From contig NZ_JACHGV010000015.1 of assembly GCF_014202475.1 (NCBI RefSeq), positions 105,335-169,334 of the forward strand: a stretch of DNA of 64,000 nucleotides. The letters run 5' to 3'. Below the pieces are notes generated by a model that was given only the letters and a program-made list of their open reading frames with translations, had not been told where the DNA came from and did no database searches. This DNA is from Streptomyces paradoxus. GTDB lineage: Bacteria > Actinomycetota > Actinomycetes > Streptomycetales > Streptomycetaceae. How positions within the stretch are numbered: the stretch's first letter is position 1; every line of letters begins with the position of its first letter. A program made the translations under genes and the position numbers. Shown in pieces: positions 36,155-45,545 of this stretch.

Positions 36155-36385
36155 ATGACCAAGGAAGGACTGCGGGTCACCGTCCAGGGCGACCTGCCGC
36201 CGGAGACGCTGAAGCGGATCGCGGACGCCGTGCGGCGGACGGCACTCAACGAGGTCGCCGAACTCGACCTGGCACCCCCGCTGCGCGAGGTGCCCCCCAC
36301 CCAACGGGCCCCCAGGCCGGGGCCGTCGGACGATGCGCTGAGCCTCTTTCCGTTCCTGGGGATCATCTTCGAGCGGGAAGAGTAG
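36155..36385 (+). CDS. hypothetical protein, 76 residues
   Basis: ATG 36155 with AGAGGAA upstream. The product (MTKEGLRVTVQGDLPPETLK; then acidic, Pro-rich) is soluble and ends LSLFPFLGIIFEREE. It is followed at once by the next gene (TAGTG overlap), so the two form an operon. Not recognised. Confidence 0.6.
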   Translation: MTKEGLRVTVQGDLPPETLKRIADAVRRTALNEVAELDLAPPLREVPPTQRAPRPGPSDDALSLFPFLGIIFEREE

Positions 36386-36816
36386 TGGTCGGGGAAGGTC
36401 CCCGGGTGGACGCCGAGGGTGGGGCGACCTGCCCCAGTAGTTCCTGTGCCGCTGGCCATCTGCTGCTCGGCATCGTCCTGCCGGACGGGACCGTCGCCGC
36501 GCTGCACCCGCCGCTGCCGGTGAGTACTGAGTTCGTCGAGCGCGCCGCGGCCCCCGGGCTGCGCCCGCCCGAGGCCCGGTTCCGCTTCGCTGGTCCGTGT
36601 ATCGAGTCGGCGTGCAGTCAGTGGGTGGAGGGCCGGTGCTCCGTGGGCGACGCGGTGGCGGGCCTCGGCCGCGCTGAGCGCGCCGTGGACGATGCGCTTC
36701 CGCCGCCGCCATGCGCCGTCCGTCCGACCTGCCGCTGGTGGGCCCAGGGCGGCGCCGACGCCTGCCGGATTTGCCCGCGTATCGTGCACACCACGAAGGC
36801 GTCAGCGCCTGCCTGA
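36385..36816 (+). CDS. hypothetical Cys-rich protein, 143 residues
   Basis: GTG 36385 overlaps the previous stop. Eight cysteines fall in spaced groups: CPSSSC near the N-terminus, then CIESACSQW, RCSV, PPCAVRPTC and ACRIC. Even spacing over the whole length suggests metal or cluster binding. Some database entries for similar proteins are named nitrogen-fixation protein, but nothing here supports that role. Confidence 0.55.
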   Translation: MVGEGPRVDAEGGATCPSSSCAAGHLLLGIVLPDGTVAALHPPLPVSTEFVERAAAPGLRPPEARFRFAGPCIESACSQWVEGRCSVGDAVAGLGRAERAVDDALPPPPCAVRPTCRWWAQGGADACRICPRIVHTTKASAPA

Positions 36817-36992
36817 CGACCTGGCGCTACCGGGTCACGGGGTGTCGCCGGCGGAAATCGCTGAACTCGTCGCTGGGGTACATGTGCGACACCCTTTACG
36901 ACCTCGTGCACGGTAGGCCATGGCTCAGCGTTCTGGCAGCTCGTTGAACGGGGCATCGTGGGGTCTGGGGCGCGTAACGGCACTTGCGGGCC

Positions 36993-37257
36993 GACCGTGG
37001 TCGCTGCCGTTGGCCGAACGGGTACTCATGGTCGAAGATGTACTACCGGACGAACCTGACGATGCGGCAGCTGGGCCCGCTGTTCGGCGTCTCCTCGTCC
37101 ACCGTGTGCCGGGTCACCCAACACCCGCACCGCCGATGCGACGGACCGGTTGTGGATCGTGGACGGCACCCTGGTGCCGGGCCGCGACCGGACCCTCGGC
37201 TCCTCCTCACGTAACTACCGATTCTCCGCGAACGCGCAGGTCATCGTTGACGCCATG
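36993..37257 (+). pseudogene. IS5-family transposase fragment
   Basis: Pieces of one transposase occur in different frames: LPLAERVLMV, then (after one extra base) MYYRTNLTMRQLGPLFGVSS and STVCRV, then after an internal deletion DRLWIVDGTLVPGRDR and SSRNYRFSANAQVIVDA. The C-terminal half is gone. The gap 36817-37556 holds nothing else that can be called. Confidence 0.65.
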
Positions 37258-37556
37258 ACCGCCCTGAAGCCTGCTGCAACACGCTTCAGGTCTGGTCTGA
37301 CGGAGATGCCGCTGGCGCAGTCTCCGCCTGAGGGCTTGCCCAGGGTTCGTACCAGGTGTAGCCCCAGCGCAGGTTGCATCGACAATCACGCGTGGAGTGG
37401 CAGGCATAGTGGTCACAGTGCATCATGGATGACGAGTCGCAACGTCGATATGAGAACCATCTGCAGGCAATCCCGGCCGCACCGCCGAAAAATCGCATCT
37501 CAGGTACTCAATGCCTACGGCGTGCGCACACATCGCGAAAGCATCAGGGAATCGCC

Positions 37557-38144
37557 ATGAGTGAGACAATCACCGAAGACCTGCGCTCGTTCGTTAGCTT
37601 CGCTCTCGCCATGAAACCGGAAATCCGGTTCCAGCGCCAGCAGGATGACGTCGGACCGGCGCTGACAATGACTATCTCGGCCGAAGAGAGCGAATCCGCA
37701 GGAGAGGCAGAGAACGAGGCATGGTACGCCAGCCTCGAGCCCCTCATGGAGAAATACCAGCCGCTGCGTCCAATCCTTCAGTCAGTGATCGACTCCAAGG
37801 AGTCGATCACAACCTGCACGCCGATTACGAGCTTCAAGCCTGGGATGGAGTACCGACTTGTTCGTATATCGCAGACGCAGTTCGAGGTCGCACAAGAAGT
37901 GGCGTCGAAGCTGGATCTAATTCAAGTTCTCCGCGAAGGCGGGTACTCGGCAGAAGCCGGCCAAGAATTCGACAGGCTCCAAGACTACCTGGCGGAGAAA
38001 CGGCAGCTTCTGATCGGCGACTTCAAGGGCATTAAGTTCTCCGACGCGGTCGCCACGTATGGCGCCGACCGACTCGCTAGCGCAGACGCGGACTGCAGTG
38101 GAGCAGTGATCTTTGTCCTCGCCGAAGCCTTCATCTGCCTGTGA
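37557..38144 (+). CDS. hypothetical protein, first of three-gene set
   Basis: 195 residues from ATG 37557 with CAGGGA upstream. Soluble, acidic in the first half (ISAEESESAGEAENEAWYAS), helical later. It ends FVLAEAFICL. GC is clearly lower than in the surrounding mobile genes, so the set was probably acquired separately. Its stop overlaps or closely precedes the next start. Function unknown. Confidence 0.65.
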   Translation: MSETITEDLRSFVSFALAMKPEIRFQRQQDDVGPALTMTISAEESESAGEAENEAWYASLEPLMEKYQPLRPILQSVIDSKESITTCTPITSFKPGMEYRLVRISQTQFEVAQEVASKLDLIQVLREGGYSAEAGQEFDRLQDYLAEKRQLLIGDFKGIKFSDAVATYGADRLASADADCSGAVIFVLAEAFICL

Positions 38145-38164
38145 TCTGGCTGCCGGGAGACGCC

Positions 38165-38989
38165 GTGAGTCGCAATCCGCTGGAAACCCTCATCGAATCC
38201 CTCGAGCGGAATGCAGAGGACTGGGCGTCTCTCGGAGCTATATTCCTCGAACACGCCAAGAGTGATTTTCTCGCAGAATTCATCCACCGTGAGCTCGATG
38301 CCGCCGCTAAGGACAGCGATCACGTCGTGCGGCGAGGCGTCGGGCAGGCCAGCTTCACTCTAGTCAACACACCCGACTTCGAGTACTCGATCCGCATCTT
38401 GGGGACATTCAGCCGTAAGCCACGCATGGTCAAGTGGCTCGGCATGCCCCAGATCATCGCGGTGAAGGGTCCGTACACACTCACAGTGCGGAATCTGGAA
38501 GTGCCATCCCTCTGCGACATCGAGCAGTTCGTCGCGGGCGTCCAAATCAGCGAATGCTCGTTGAGGGACGTTCAGCAGGGTGACATTCTCGTCACTGAGA
38601 ACCGACACAGAATTACGGACATTTGTGCAGCGACCGGCCCGATGATTGCTCAGATTCTGACGTACCGCCGAGCCGCCCCAAACCTAGTCTGGACATTTTC
38701 TCCCGAACTTACCTCGCTCTACTGCGAGCAGTCATCAATCACGGCATCACGTTTCCGGAACGTCATGCGAATCGCCCATGCAGCTGGGGTTGTGGTGCCC
38801 AACGACATCTACGAAATGGCGCTTACTTCCCATTCGCCCCAGGTAGTACTGACAGCGATTCAATCCATGCTTGCATCAGGGCACCCGGACAGCTTCACGG
38901 CGCTCCACAGTGCTGCCGCATCAGATCAGCCCGGGCTGCGGGAGGGCGCCAATGCAGTTCTTGATGCTCTTTTCTCTGGAGGCAGGTGA
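38165..38989 (+). CDS. hypothetical protein, second of three-gene set
   Basis: 274 residues from GTG 38165 (GGGAGA upstream; an alternative GTG at 38141 overlaps the previous stop). The N-terminal part is helical, the middle beta-rich (IIAVKGPYTLTVRNLEVP), and the C-terminal 90 residues have HEAT-like helices (VVLTAIQSMLASGHPDSFTA). The next gene also ends in HEAT-like helices, suggesting related architectures. Not recognised. Confidence 0.65.
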   Translation: MSRNPLETLIESLERNAEDWASLGAIFLEHAKSDFLAEFIHRELDAAAKDSDHVVRRGVGQASFTLVNTPDFEYSIRILGTFSRKPRMVKWLGMPQIIAVKGPYTLTVRNLEVPSLCDIEQFVAGVQISECSLRDVQQGDILVTENRHRITDICAATGPMIAQILTYRRAAPNLVWTFSPELTSLYCEQSSITASRFRNVMRIAHAAGVVVPNDIYEMALTSHSPQVVLTAIQSMLASGHPDSFTALHSAAASDQPGLREGANAVLDALFSGGR

Positions 38990-38995
38990 GCTACG

Positions 38996-39880
38996 TTGCC
39001 GATCGACCTTGGAGATTTCGTTGGCGAAGATTCGATAACGCTCGAGGAGTACGTGCGAGCCATCGACTGCAGCGGTTACGACTTGACTCGACATGAGGAC
39101 CTGATTGCCTCCGCTCCCTTGCTTGGAAAACTGGCAAACAACAAATCTTTCGTCATTGAGCGCATGTTTGATGAGCTGCGGAACCAACTCCGATTCCAGG
39201 CCAACAATATGTACGCGCCTGAAGTTCTGCTGCTGCACTCCACAAAGGACTACTTCATCCGGGCAAACATCTGGAAGCCTATCTCCGCTGCAGAGGAGGC
39301 GATCCCTGGATACCAGTACGACGTCTGTCACGACCACAATTTCGACATCCTGACTGTCGGCTACCTCGGCCTTGGATACAGCTGCCGCTCGTATACGTAC
39401 GACAGGACGGCATACGCGGGCCGCCTTGGGGAAGTGGTCGAGCTGGCCGACGAGGGCCTGTTCTCTCTGGCAAACGGTCAGGTTGCGCTTTACCGGGCCA
39501 AGGAGGACGTGCACATGCAGCTGCCGCCGGACCAGATCTCCGTCTCCCTCAATCTGGTTCCACGCGCGCCTGTGCAAAACGAGATGCAATTCCAGTTCGA
39601 CGAGGACTCGGGGGAGATCTGTCGATACCTCAATTTCAGCGGCCTGGAAGCGGCTATCCGTGTGGCCGACGTCATGCGATCGCGTGAATGCGCCGATGCG
39701 CTCGTACGCATCGGAAACGGTCATCCCAGCGCACGGGTACGAGCGCTGGCCCTGACCGCTCAGATCCACATCGACGCCGACCGTGCCGATCAGATCCTGG
39801 CTGACGTAGCGGTCCATCAGTCCGCGACGGTGAACTACCTGGTCGGCTTGGAGCTCGCCGGCGATGGATCCGCGATGTGA
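38996..39880 (+). CDS. cupin-like metal-binding protein with HEAT-like tail
   Basis: 294 residues from TTG 38996. The central part has a cupin-like metal site: DVCHDHNFDILTVGYLG (two His), a Tyr-rich strand (YSCRSYTYDR) and DVHMQLPPDQISVSLNLVP (third His). The C-terminal part has helical repeats (ALVRIGNGHPSARVRALALT). The order His-x-His, then His is typical of cupin enzymes or metal-dependent sensors. It may act on a peptide or cofactor made by a neighbour; that is inference from co-location with the peptide cluster 2 kb away. Confidence 0.65.
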   Translation: MPIDLGDFVGEDSITLEEYVRAIDCSGYDLTRHEDLIASAPLLGKLANNKSFVIERMFDELRNQLRFQANNMYAPEVLLLHSTKDYFIRANIWKPISAAEEAIPGYQYDVCHDHNFDILTVGYLGLGYSCRSYTYDRTAYAGRLGEVVELADEGLFSLANGQVALYRAKEDVHMQLPPDQISVSLNLVPRAPVQNEMQFQFDEDSGEICRYLNFSGLEAAIRVADVMRSRECADALVRIGNGHPSARVRALALTAQIHIDADRADQILADVAVHQSATVNYLVGLELAGDGSAM

Positions 39881-40227
39881 TCGCGAACCGGGTCAACCGG
39901 AACCTGAGAGGTCGTTTCCTTCCAGGGAGGCCTTTCAGCGTGGCCACTGCTCCCGTGCCGTTGGGGGAGGTGTTCAAAGTCTCAGTGTCGTGCCGGCGCA
40001 GGTACACCAGGGCACGCTGGTGCGGTGGGAGCTTGCAGCGGCGGTCACCCACGCGGGTGACCATGAGCATGGTTACCCACTCCCGCCCACGCCTACACGA
40101 CACACGCTGGTCGTAGGCAGGTGTCCGCGGAGGACTTCGCTCGTCAGGAGCCGCTTTCGTGAGAGGAGGCGCCAGCAGCGGGGTAGAGCAGTTCGTTCTC
40201 CGGTGCTTGGGCTACTACGGTGGCGCG

Positions 40228-40743
40228 ATGGTGCATGTGCGGGAGATGGATGAGGCCGACATCGAGGCCGTTTCGACGATCCGAGTCCGAGGATGGCAGG
40301 CGGCGTACGCCGGCATTGTTCCCCAGACGTATCTGGACGCAATGACGGTGGAAGGCGATGCAGGGCAACGGCGGCAGTGGTTTTCTCAACCCGGACGAAA
40401 GTCACGAGACCTTGTGGAGCTCGGCGACCGTGGCCCGGTGGGGTGGATCTCCTTCGGGCCGTATCGAGGTGAGATGCCCGGTCTGGAACGGGTCGGTGAG
40501 GTCTACGCCCTGTACATCTCGCCGGATCTGATCGGCCAGGGCATCGGCCGGACTCTCCTGGGCGAGGCTCATGCTCAGATGAAGGGCCAGGGCTTCGAGA
40601 CATCAGCTTTGTGGGTGTTGTGTGACAACCAACGAGCCCGGCGCTTCTACGAGCGGGCCGGCTACCAGGCTGGCGAAGGGGCTCAGGACGAGGTCTACGA
40701 CGGGATCACGCTCAGGGAGCTCCGCTACCAGCGTGTGCTTTGA
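40228..40743 (+). CDS. GNAT-family N-acetyltransferase
   Basis: 171 residues from ATG 40228, no clear ribosome site. The acetyl-CoA motif A is YALYISPDLIGQGIGRTLLG and motif B is ALWVLCDNQRARRFYERAGY. Substrate unknown; the family acts on many small molecules and proteins. The gap before it (39881-40227) contains a palindrome GTCACCCACGCGGGTGAC but no gene. Confidence 0.8.
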   Translation: MVHVREMDEADIEAVSTIRVRGWQAAYAGIVPQTYLDAMTVEGDAGQRRQWFSQPGRKSRDLVELGDRGPVGWISFGPYRGEMPGLERVGEVYALYISPDLIGQGIGRTLLGEAHAQMKGQGFETSALWVLCDNQRARRFYERAGYQAGEGAQDEVYDGITLRELRYQRVL

Positions 40744-40803
40744 CATGGGCCGGCTTGTCGGTTCACGCTCACCGCGACCGGGCCGCCTTGTACGATCCGG
40801 TCC

Positions 40804-40914
40804 ATGCTGGATCCCGAGCTGCTGGAACGGATCACCGCGCGTCGCGGGGAACTGGACGAACTCGAAGAACGGCTGGCCAAACAGCTGGCGGAAGTGCTGG
40901 CCGAGCGCGGTATT
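40804..40914 (+). pseudogene. 5' fragment of a small coiled-coil gene
   Basis: The reading MLDPELLERITARRGELDEL continues as a heptad-like helix for about 36 codons and then turns into unrelated sequence at IS debris. It looks like the start of a helical gene cut by a transposition event. Confidence 0.4.
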
Positions 40915-41119
40915 CCTCACACAATTACAACGGCCGCCGAGGACACCCCGGTATCAGCATCACTGCCCGTCCGGCCACCTGCCCAGGCACAGGGGGTGGC
41001 CGAGGTGCGTTCCTCGGCGCTACCCGGCATCCGTTCGAGGACACGTTCGGCGACGACGATTTCGTCCCGAAAATCGCGCCGAGGACACCTGCCCGCTTGC
41101 CTACCAGCGCCACCTGCCG

Positions 41120-41490
41120 CTGTCCACGCGCACCGTCAACCACCTCGCCGACCTGCTCAGGCGTCATCTGAAGGCGATCCGGTCCCGGCGGCCCTTCTCG
41201 TCGGTCAGGGCGAGGAAGTGTAGGCCCGTGGTTGCGGTGCTTGCCGGAGTAGTTCCGCCGGTCGGCCTTGCCGGCGCGGCGCTGGGTGCGGATGAGGGCG
41301 CCGTCGATCAGGACCACCTCTCCGCCCCCTGGCGATCTGCTTCAGGGCGCGGTCCAGGCGTGGAGCCCGGGCGGCGAGCAGCCCCATCAGCTCGTCGTGC
41401 CAGTGACGGACGGTGGTTTCGGACATGTTGTTGCCGCCGGCCATGTCGGCGAGGCGCTGGCCGTGCCGCAGTACGGCCAGGACGATCACC
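41120..41490 (-). pseudogene. IS5-family transposase, N-terminal fragment
   Basis: On the minus strand: GNNMSETTVRHWHDELMGLL, then after a frameshift VLIDGALIRTQRRAGKADRR and NYSGKHRNHG. This is the first half of an IS5-type DDE transposase (the Asp of LIDGALI is the first catalytic residue). The matching second half lies next to it on the opposite strand. Confidence 0.65.
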
Positions 41491-41500
41491 GTGATCTTTC

Positions 41501-41710
41501 CCGGTGATCTGGATATCCGCCGCCCGGCCCGGCCGCACCCACGACAAACTCGCCGCCCGCCACGACCGCATCCTGACCCACCTGCGCGCCGCCGGCCTCG
41601 GGGCACTGACGGACCTCGGCTTCTGCGGCCTGAACAACGACATCCATCACTCAACGCCGCTTCCCGCGCTTCCGCAGGCAAATCGAGCAGGTCACGATCC
41701 TCGACCGTGA
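41501..41710 (+). pseudogene. IS5-family transposase, C-terminal fragment (inverted)
   Basis: The plus strand reads IWISAARPGRTHDKLAARHD and LRAAGLGALTDLGFCGLNND, the expected continuation of the fragment at 41120-41490. The two halves now face opposite ways, so an inversion has split the transposase. Nothing else is callable to 41907. Confidence 0.65.
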
Positions 41711-41907
41711 TGGGGGCTCAGCGTCGAGACGGCCGGTTTCAAGTGCTGGGGCGGCGCTTGACGGGGGCCTCGACAACTCTGGGGCGGAAGGGGCAGAGGG
41801 GGTGGGATATCACGGATCACGGGTGCGAATCGATTATCGGTGTTGAGACCGGAGCTGGCCGCGACGCTGAACGACCTCAGGTCACGGTCAAGAACCCGTT
41901 TGGGTGA

Positions 41908-44142
41908 TCACAGCATCCGCTCCCATGATGTCCGTACATCAACCAACTCGTCAGTCATCCGCCCCTGGAGCGCCAGCATGGCGCGACTTTCGACCCAGCG
42001 ATTGAAGGGCACATTCCGGGAAGAGGGAACATAGTTTCTGGTATCTGTGAGCGGGAGGATCCACGAGAATCGAAAGTTACCTGACACCAGCCGTTCCTCC
42101 CGCTGTGCGGCGGTTTTCGGCGGATCACCTTCATATTGGAGTGCACATACCCGCTCTCCCGCCAGTGGGTGACCCTTGACGAATCTGACTGTAATATAGT
42201 CCAGACCCATCTCAGGCATGCCATGCCACCATTCAACGGTGCGCCCACCCGGTCGTTCATCCCCGTATATTTCTCCGACCCATCCTCGCTTCAATAGATC
42301 TGCCAGCAAGCGCTCTCGCGTGATGGGGAACAAGCTGGCCAGCCGCCAAAGCGGCACGGCGTACTCTTTCTCCAAACACCCCCAATGCAAACTCCATTTT
42401 CTTACCGGCGAGGACAGCAAGTTCCGCAGCAAGAGCTGATAGGCGTCACATGGGAAGCGAACCCCCGCCCCCATGTGCGGCTGCGCCTCAACCAGGTTAG
42501 CGAGAGAAAGTACACCGTCAGAGATGTCCGGGGGTACAGAAGAAGGCCAGGCTTCGAACCCTAGCGCTCCCCTCAAGATTCCTCCGTCGACAACTTGTCG
42601 AGGGCCAACTCGCCGTGTGGCGGGGTAGGGGCCGGCGGCTGGCAGTGTGACGAGTTTCTGCGTGCGACTTGGTGGCGGGTGAGTAACAAACTTCGGGAGA
42701 TCGAGTTCTTCTTTTGCGCACGCCGCCTCTATCCGGAGCCTACGAAATACAGAGTCATCCTCCCTGCGGAGCAATGAATTAAGGAGGAATACCCCACTAT
42801 ATGCCACTTTCCCGCTCTTCGGCGCAGTGGAACCCGGTCGAATGAGAATTTTGGCCGAATCAAGGTTGCAGATCCCTGGTCGCCATTCTCTCAGTCGACC
42901 ACCAAGAAATGCAGTAGAATATCCGAGCATGCCGGACCTCAGAGCGTTTAGATCTTCGCAAGTGATCGCGACCTCGATATCCGCTGGCCCTTGGTCAACA
43001 TTGACCGACATGTAACCGGATTCATCTACAGAAATATAGCGCTCTTCGGTCACAGCGGCGCTTTCGTCAAGAACGATGAATCGGTACAGGCATCGGCTGA
43101 ATGAATGTTCTCCACGTACTCGCGGGTCGAGTCTCGCGTCGTGCTCAAGACCCTTATCGACGAAATCGAGTTTGCCGTACTTCGCACAGGACGTGATCGA
43201 AGAAAGGGGTTCTATGCGGCCGGCCGGCAAAAACCTTCTGTCCTGCACGGTCTCAAGCGGCTGCACGATACGGCTCGCTTGCGCGGCCTTTCGAACGGTC
43301 GGCTTGCTTGACGACACATCAATCGTGATTACTCCTCCTGGGACGCACCGGAGGATGGTCGAATCTGGCGCGCTTTCCTGTAGGACCTTTTCGACGCGTT
43401 CCCCGGAGACTGGAAACTTGAAGTGGTTTAGCCATTCTGCCCGACCCGTGCAGAAGTGCCCATCGGCGAAAGGTAAAATGTGACTAGGGCTGGTAACTCT
43501 CAAGAGCCTCTGCGTGTCGTCGAACGGATCGCCTTCGAGAGCGGGATCGAGTCCGTCGGTGATAGCTGTTTCCAGCAATGGGAAGCAGGGGAGCATTAGA
43601 AGGTCGAGACGATCGGATCCAAGTTTACTCAGCACCTTCTCTGCCGTATCTGGAATTTCTACGACAGTGTCAACCATGTCCCAGAGGAAGAAATCTTTGT
43701 AGCGTATAGCGAATCCATGTTCAGGCACTCGGTAGGTTGACGGCGTCCAGATCACACTTAGGTCAGGCAAGGGCTGAATAGTCGACCAATCCTGTACCGA
43801 AACTACTTGCTTGAAGCCCAGCTCACGGAGAACGAGGTGTATGCGCGCATCGACGGGGCAGAAGACAGGCACACTTTTATCGATTTTCGCTAGGCTTGGA
43901 ACATCAAAATGATCTCGGTGCGAGTGTGAAATGAAGACGGCGTCGAGTCTCGGTATCTCTTCAATGTGCACTCGACGGGAAGGAAAGTAGCCAAAATGCC
44001 CGGACCCAAAGTCCTCATAGAAATGTGGATCGGTGAGTACGTTGACGTTGCCAAAGCGCATCAGAACGGTGGCATGGCCTAGGGGCTCGATTGCTACGGT
44101 TGATTCGTTAACCGGCGCAGACCAGGTAGGTTGCACACTCAT
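41908..44142 (-). CDS. MBL-fold (UlaG-like) hydrolase with extra domains
   Basis: 744 residues from ATG 44142 with GGAGG upstream; it starts inside the end of the SagB-like gene. The N-terminal metallo-beta-lactamase domain has HATVLMRFGNVNVLTDPHF and ISHSHRDHFD (HxHxDH metal site), then a later His (FADGHFCTG). The middle segment resembles SCP2-like lipid-binding domains (DIEVAITCEDLNALRSGMLG). The last about 250 residues match nothing known to me. It is probably a tailoring, immunity or maturation enzyme of the peptide cluster. GC is low here (about 50%). Confidence 0.75.
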   Translation of the reverse strand: MSVQPTWSAPVNESTVAIEPLGHATVLMRFGNVNVLTDPHFYEDFGSGHFGYFPSRRVHIEEIPRLDAVFISHSHRDHFDVPSLAKIDKSVPVFCPVDARIHLVLRELGFKQVVSVQDWSTIQPLPDLSVIWTPSTYRVPEHGFAIRYKDFFLWDMVDTVVEIPDTAEKVLSKLGSDRLDLLMLPCFPLLETAITDGLDPALEGDPFDDTQRLLRVTSPSHILPFADGHFCTGRAEWLNHFKFPVSGERVEKVLQESAPDSTILRCVPGGVITIDVSSSKPTVRKAAQASRIVQPLETVQDRRFLPAGRIEPLSSITSCAKYGKLDFVDKGLEHDARLDPRVRGEHSFSRCLYRFIVLDESAAVTEERYISVDESGYMSVNVDQGPADIEVAITCEDLNALRSGMLGYSTAFLGGRLREWRPGICNLDSAKILIRPGSTAPKSGKVAYSGVFLLNSLLRREDDSVFRRLRIEAACAKEELDLPKFVTHPPPSRTQKLVTLPAAGPYPATRRVGPRQVVDGGILRGALGFEAWPSSVPPDISDGVLSLANLVEAQPHMGAGVRFPCDAYQLLLRNLLSSPVRKWSLHWGCLEKEYAVPLWRLASLFPITRERLLADLLKRGWVGEIYGDERPGGRTVEWWHGMPEMGLDYITVRFVKGHPLAGERVCALQYEGDPPKTAAQREERLVSGNFRFSWILPLTDTRNYVPSSRNVPFNRWVESRAMLALQGRMTDELVDVRTSWERML

Positions 44143-45217
44143 CGTAAATATCCTCCAGGTGCAGATGCTGCTGAGCTACCTTCACATTGAGCGCGGGGGT
44201 AAGGAAAGTCTTCAGTCCCACAGCTTGACAGCAGAGGATAAGTGTCTGAACGAAGTGGCCGACATCAAGGTACGTGAAAAGGAAACTCTTGGCGTACCTA
44301 TATTTCCAAAGGTTGCGGGAGAAGCGAGCAGTGATGATGAACGCGAGCGGCACGTTACGGCAGCCGGACTGGTTTTGACCGAGCTGGCGGAGAAGTGCAT
44401 TCGACGTGTGTCCCAAACGCCGCAGGCGGTGCTCCACCGGATCGTAGTGGTAATTTCCTTGCGGAAAGCCGTCCACACGTAGAATCTGAGGATAGATCTC
44501 GACTGGGTGACGGGCGCCCCCCGAGGGGCTGGTGCGCAAGATATGATCACCGAAGAACGGGTTACGGAGCGAGCCATGCGCGCGGGCCGAGAAGTGCAGT
44601 AGCGTCAACAGGTTTTGTTCTGTCAAGCGAGTCGATGGATTGAACGTTCGACGTGTGCGTCGGTTGATGAGGACATCGAAGAAATCCGTATTCGGGCGGT
44701 CAGTGGGTGGATCTTTCAAGTCGATCACATCTTGTGCAAATGCATCTACATCGCGTGTTACCGGAGGGCCGCTTCCAACTGCGGCAAGTGAACTCCCCAC
44801 CTGGGCAGTCTGTTTCCAGCCGTCAACATCATCCTGTACAAACTCCGTGTTCACGGTGGCCTCGTGCAGGAGTTGAGCCATGCCCCAACCCATGGATGTC
44901 CAGGGAAACTTTGGGGGCTGTGAATCAGGAGTTCCGTCCAAGAGAGACGGACGAATGATGCCGCAGGCGCAGAGGATATCCCACGCGTTTGTTGGGACGT
45001 GCCTCAACTCGCGGGCGACGCTGAGGAAGTCCTGTTGAGTGAACCCCTCGGGATCCGTCAACTCTCCCGCTAATGCGAGCAGCCATTGACCTGCTTCCGC
45101 GTAGGTACCGTCAGCCATATAAACTTGAACGTGTCCCGCCGCTGGTCGCAGCACGAGATCGCCGGCGAGCCTGTATCGCACCGTATCGGTCATATCCCGT
45201 GCTGCTTCAGCGCTCAC
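44108..45217 (-). CDS. SagB-like FMN-dependent oxidoreductase
   Basis: 369 residues from GTG 45217 with GAGGGA upstream. The C-terminal part is a nitroreductase fold: LINRRTRRTFNPSTRLTEQN (FMN site), the SagB signature TSPSGGARHPVEIYP and a C-terminal CQAVGLKTFLTPALN. SagB/ThcOx enzymes oxidise azolines to azoles or carry out other two-electron oxidations on ribosomal peptides. No YcaO cyclodehydratase is present, so another oxidation is more likely. The N-terminal 150 residues may bind the leader. Confidence 0.8.
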   Translation of the reverse strand: MSAEAARDMTDTVRYRLAGDLVLRPAAGHVQVYMADGTYAEAGQWLLALAGELTDPEGFTQQDFLSVARELRHVPTNAWDILCACGIIRPSLLDGTPDSQPPKFPWTSMGWGMAQLLHEATVNTEFVQDDVDGWKQTAQVGSSLAAVGSGPPVTRDVDAFAQDVIDLKDPPTDRPNTDFFDVLINRRTRRTFNPSTRLTEQNLLTLLHFSARAHGSLRNPFFGDHILRTSPSGGARHPVEIYPQILRVDGFPQGNYHYDPVEHRLRRLGHTSNALLRQLGQNQSGCRNVPLAFIITARFSRNLWKYRYAKSFLFTYLDVGHFVQTLILCCQAVGLKTFLTPALNVKVAQQHLHLEDIYDECATYLVCAG

Positions 45218-45230
45218 TGGTTTCCCTCAC

Positions 45231-45545
45231 TCACTGGTCCTTGATCTCGGCGTGATGGCCCGACTGCAGTAGCCCGATGGTTGCGGGCTGTACCACCCGG
45301 AAGCGCTCGTCCACTGACTGACCATCCCTCAGCTCGACGCAGAGCCCGTGTCCCCGAGCCAGGGCAATGAGACGCGCCACCTTCTCTGCGTCGTCTCTAG
45401 ACCCATTGGTGGTGCCTGCGACGGCCGGAGCCGGGTCGACGCCCTGCTCCCTTAGCTGCCTGGTGAGGGACTCGACCTGACTGGAGGCGTCCCCCGTTAT
45501 CTGCACGATCTGCGAGAGATCGAAGGCTGAAGAAGGCGTTGGCAT
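45231..45545 (-). CDS. hypothetical protein, 104 residues, first in SagB operon
   Basis: ATG 45545 with AAGGAG upstream. Soluble; helical middle (DDAEKVARLIALARGHGLCV) and one Cys. It ends 13 bp before the SagB-like gene. It could be a peptide-binding or accessory protein; it lacks the Cys/Ser/Thr-rich end of a lanthipeptide precursor. Not recognised. Confidence 0.65.
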   Translation of the reverse strand: MPTPSSAFDLSQIVQITGDASSQVESLTRQLREQGVDPAPAVAGTTNGSRDDAEKVARLIALARGHGLCVELRDGQSVDERFRVVQPATIGLLQSGHHAEIKDQ

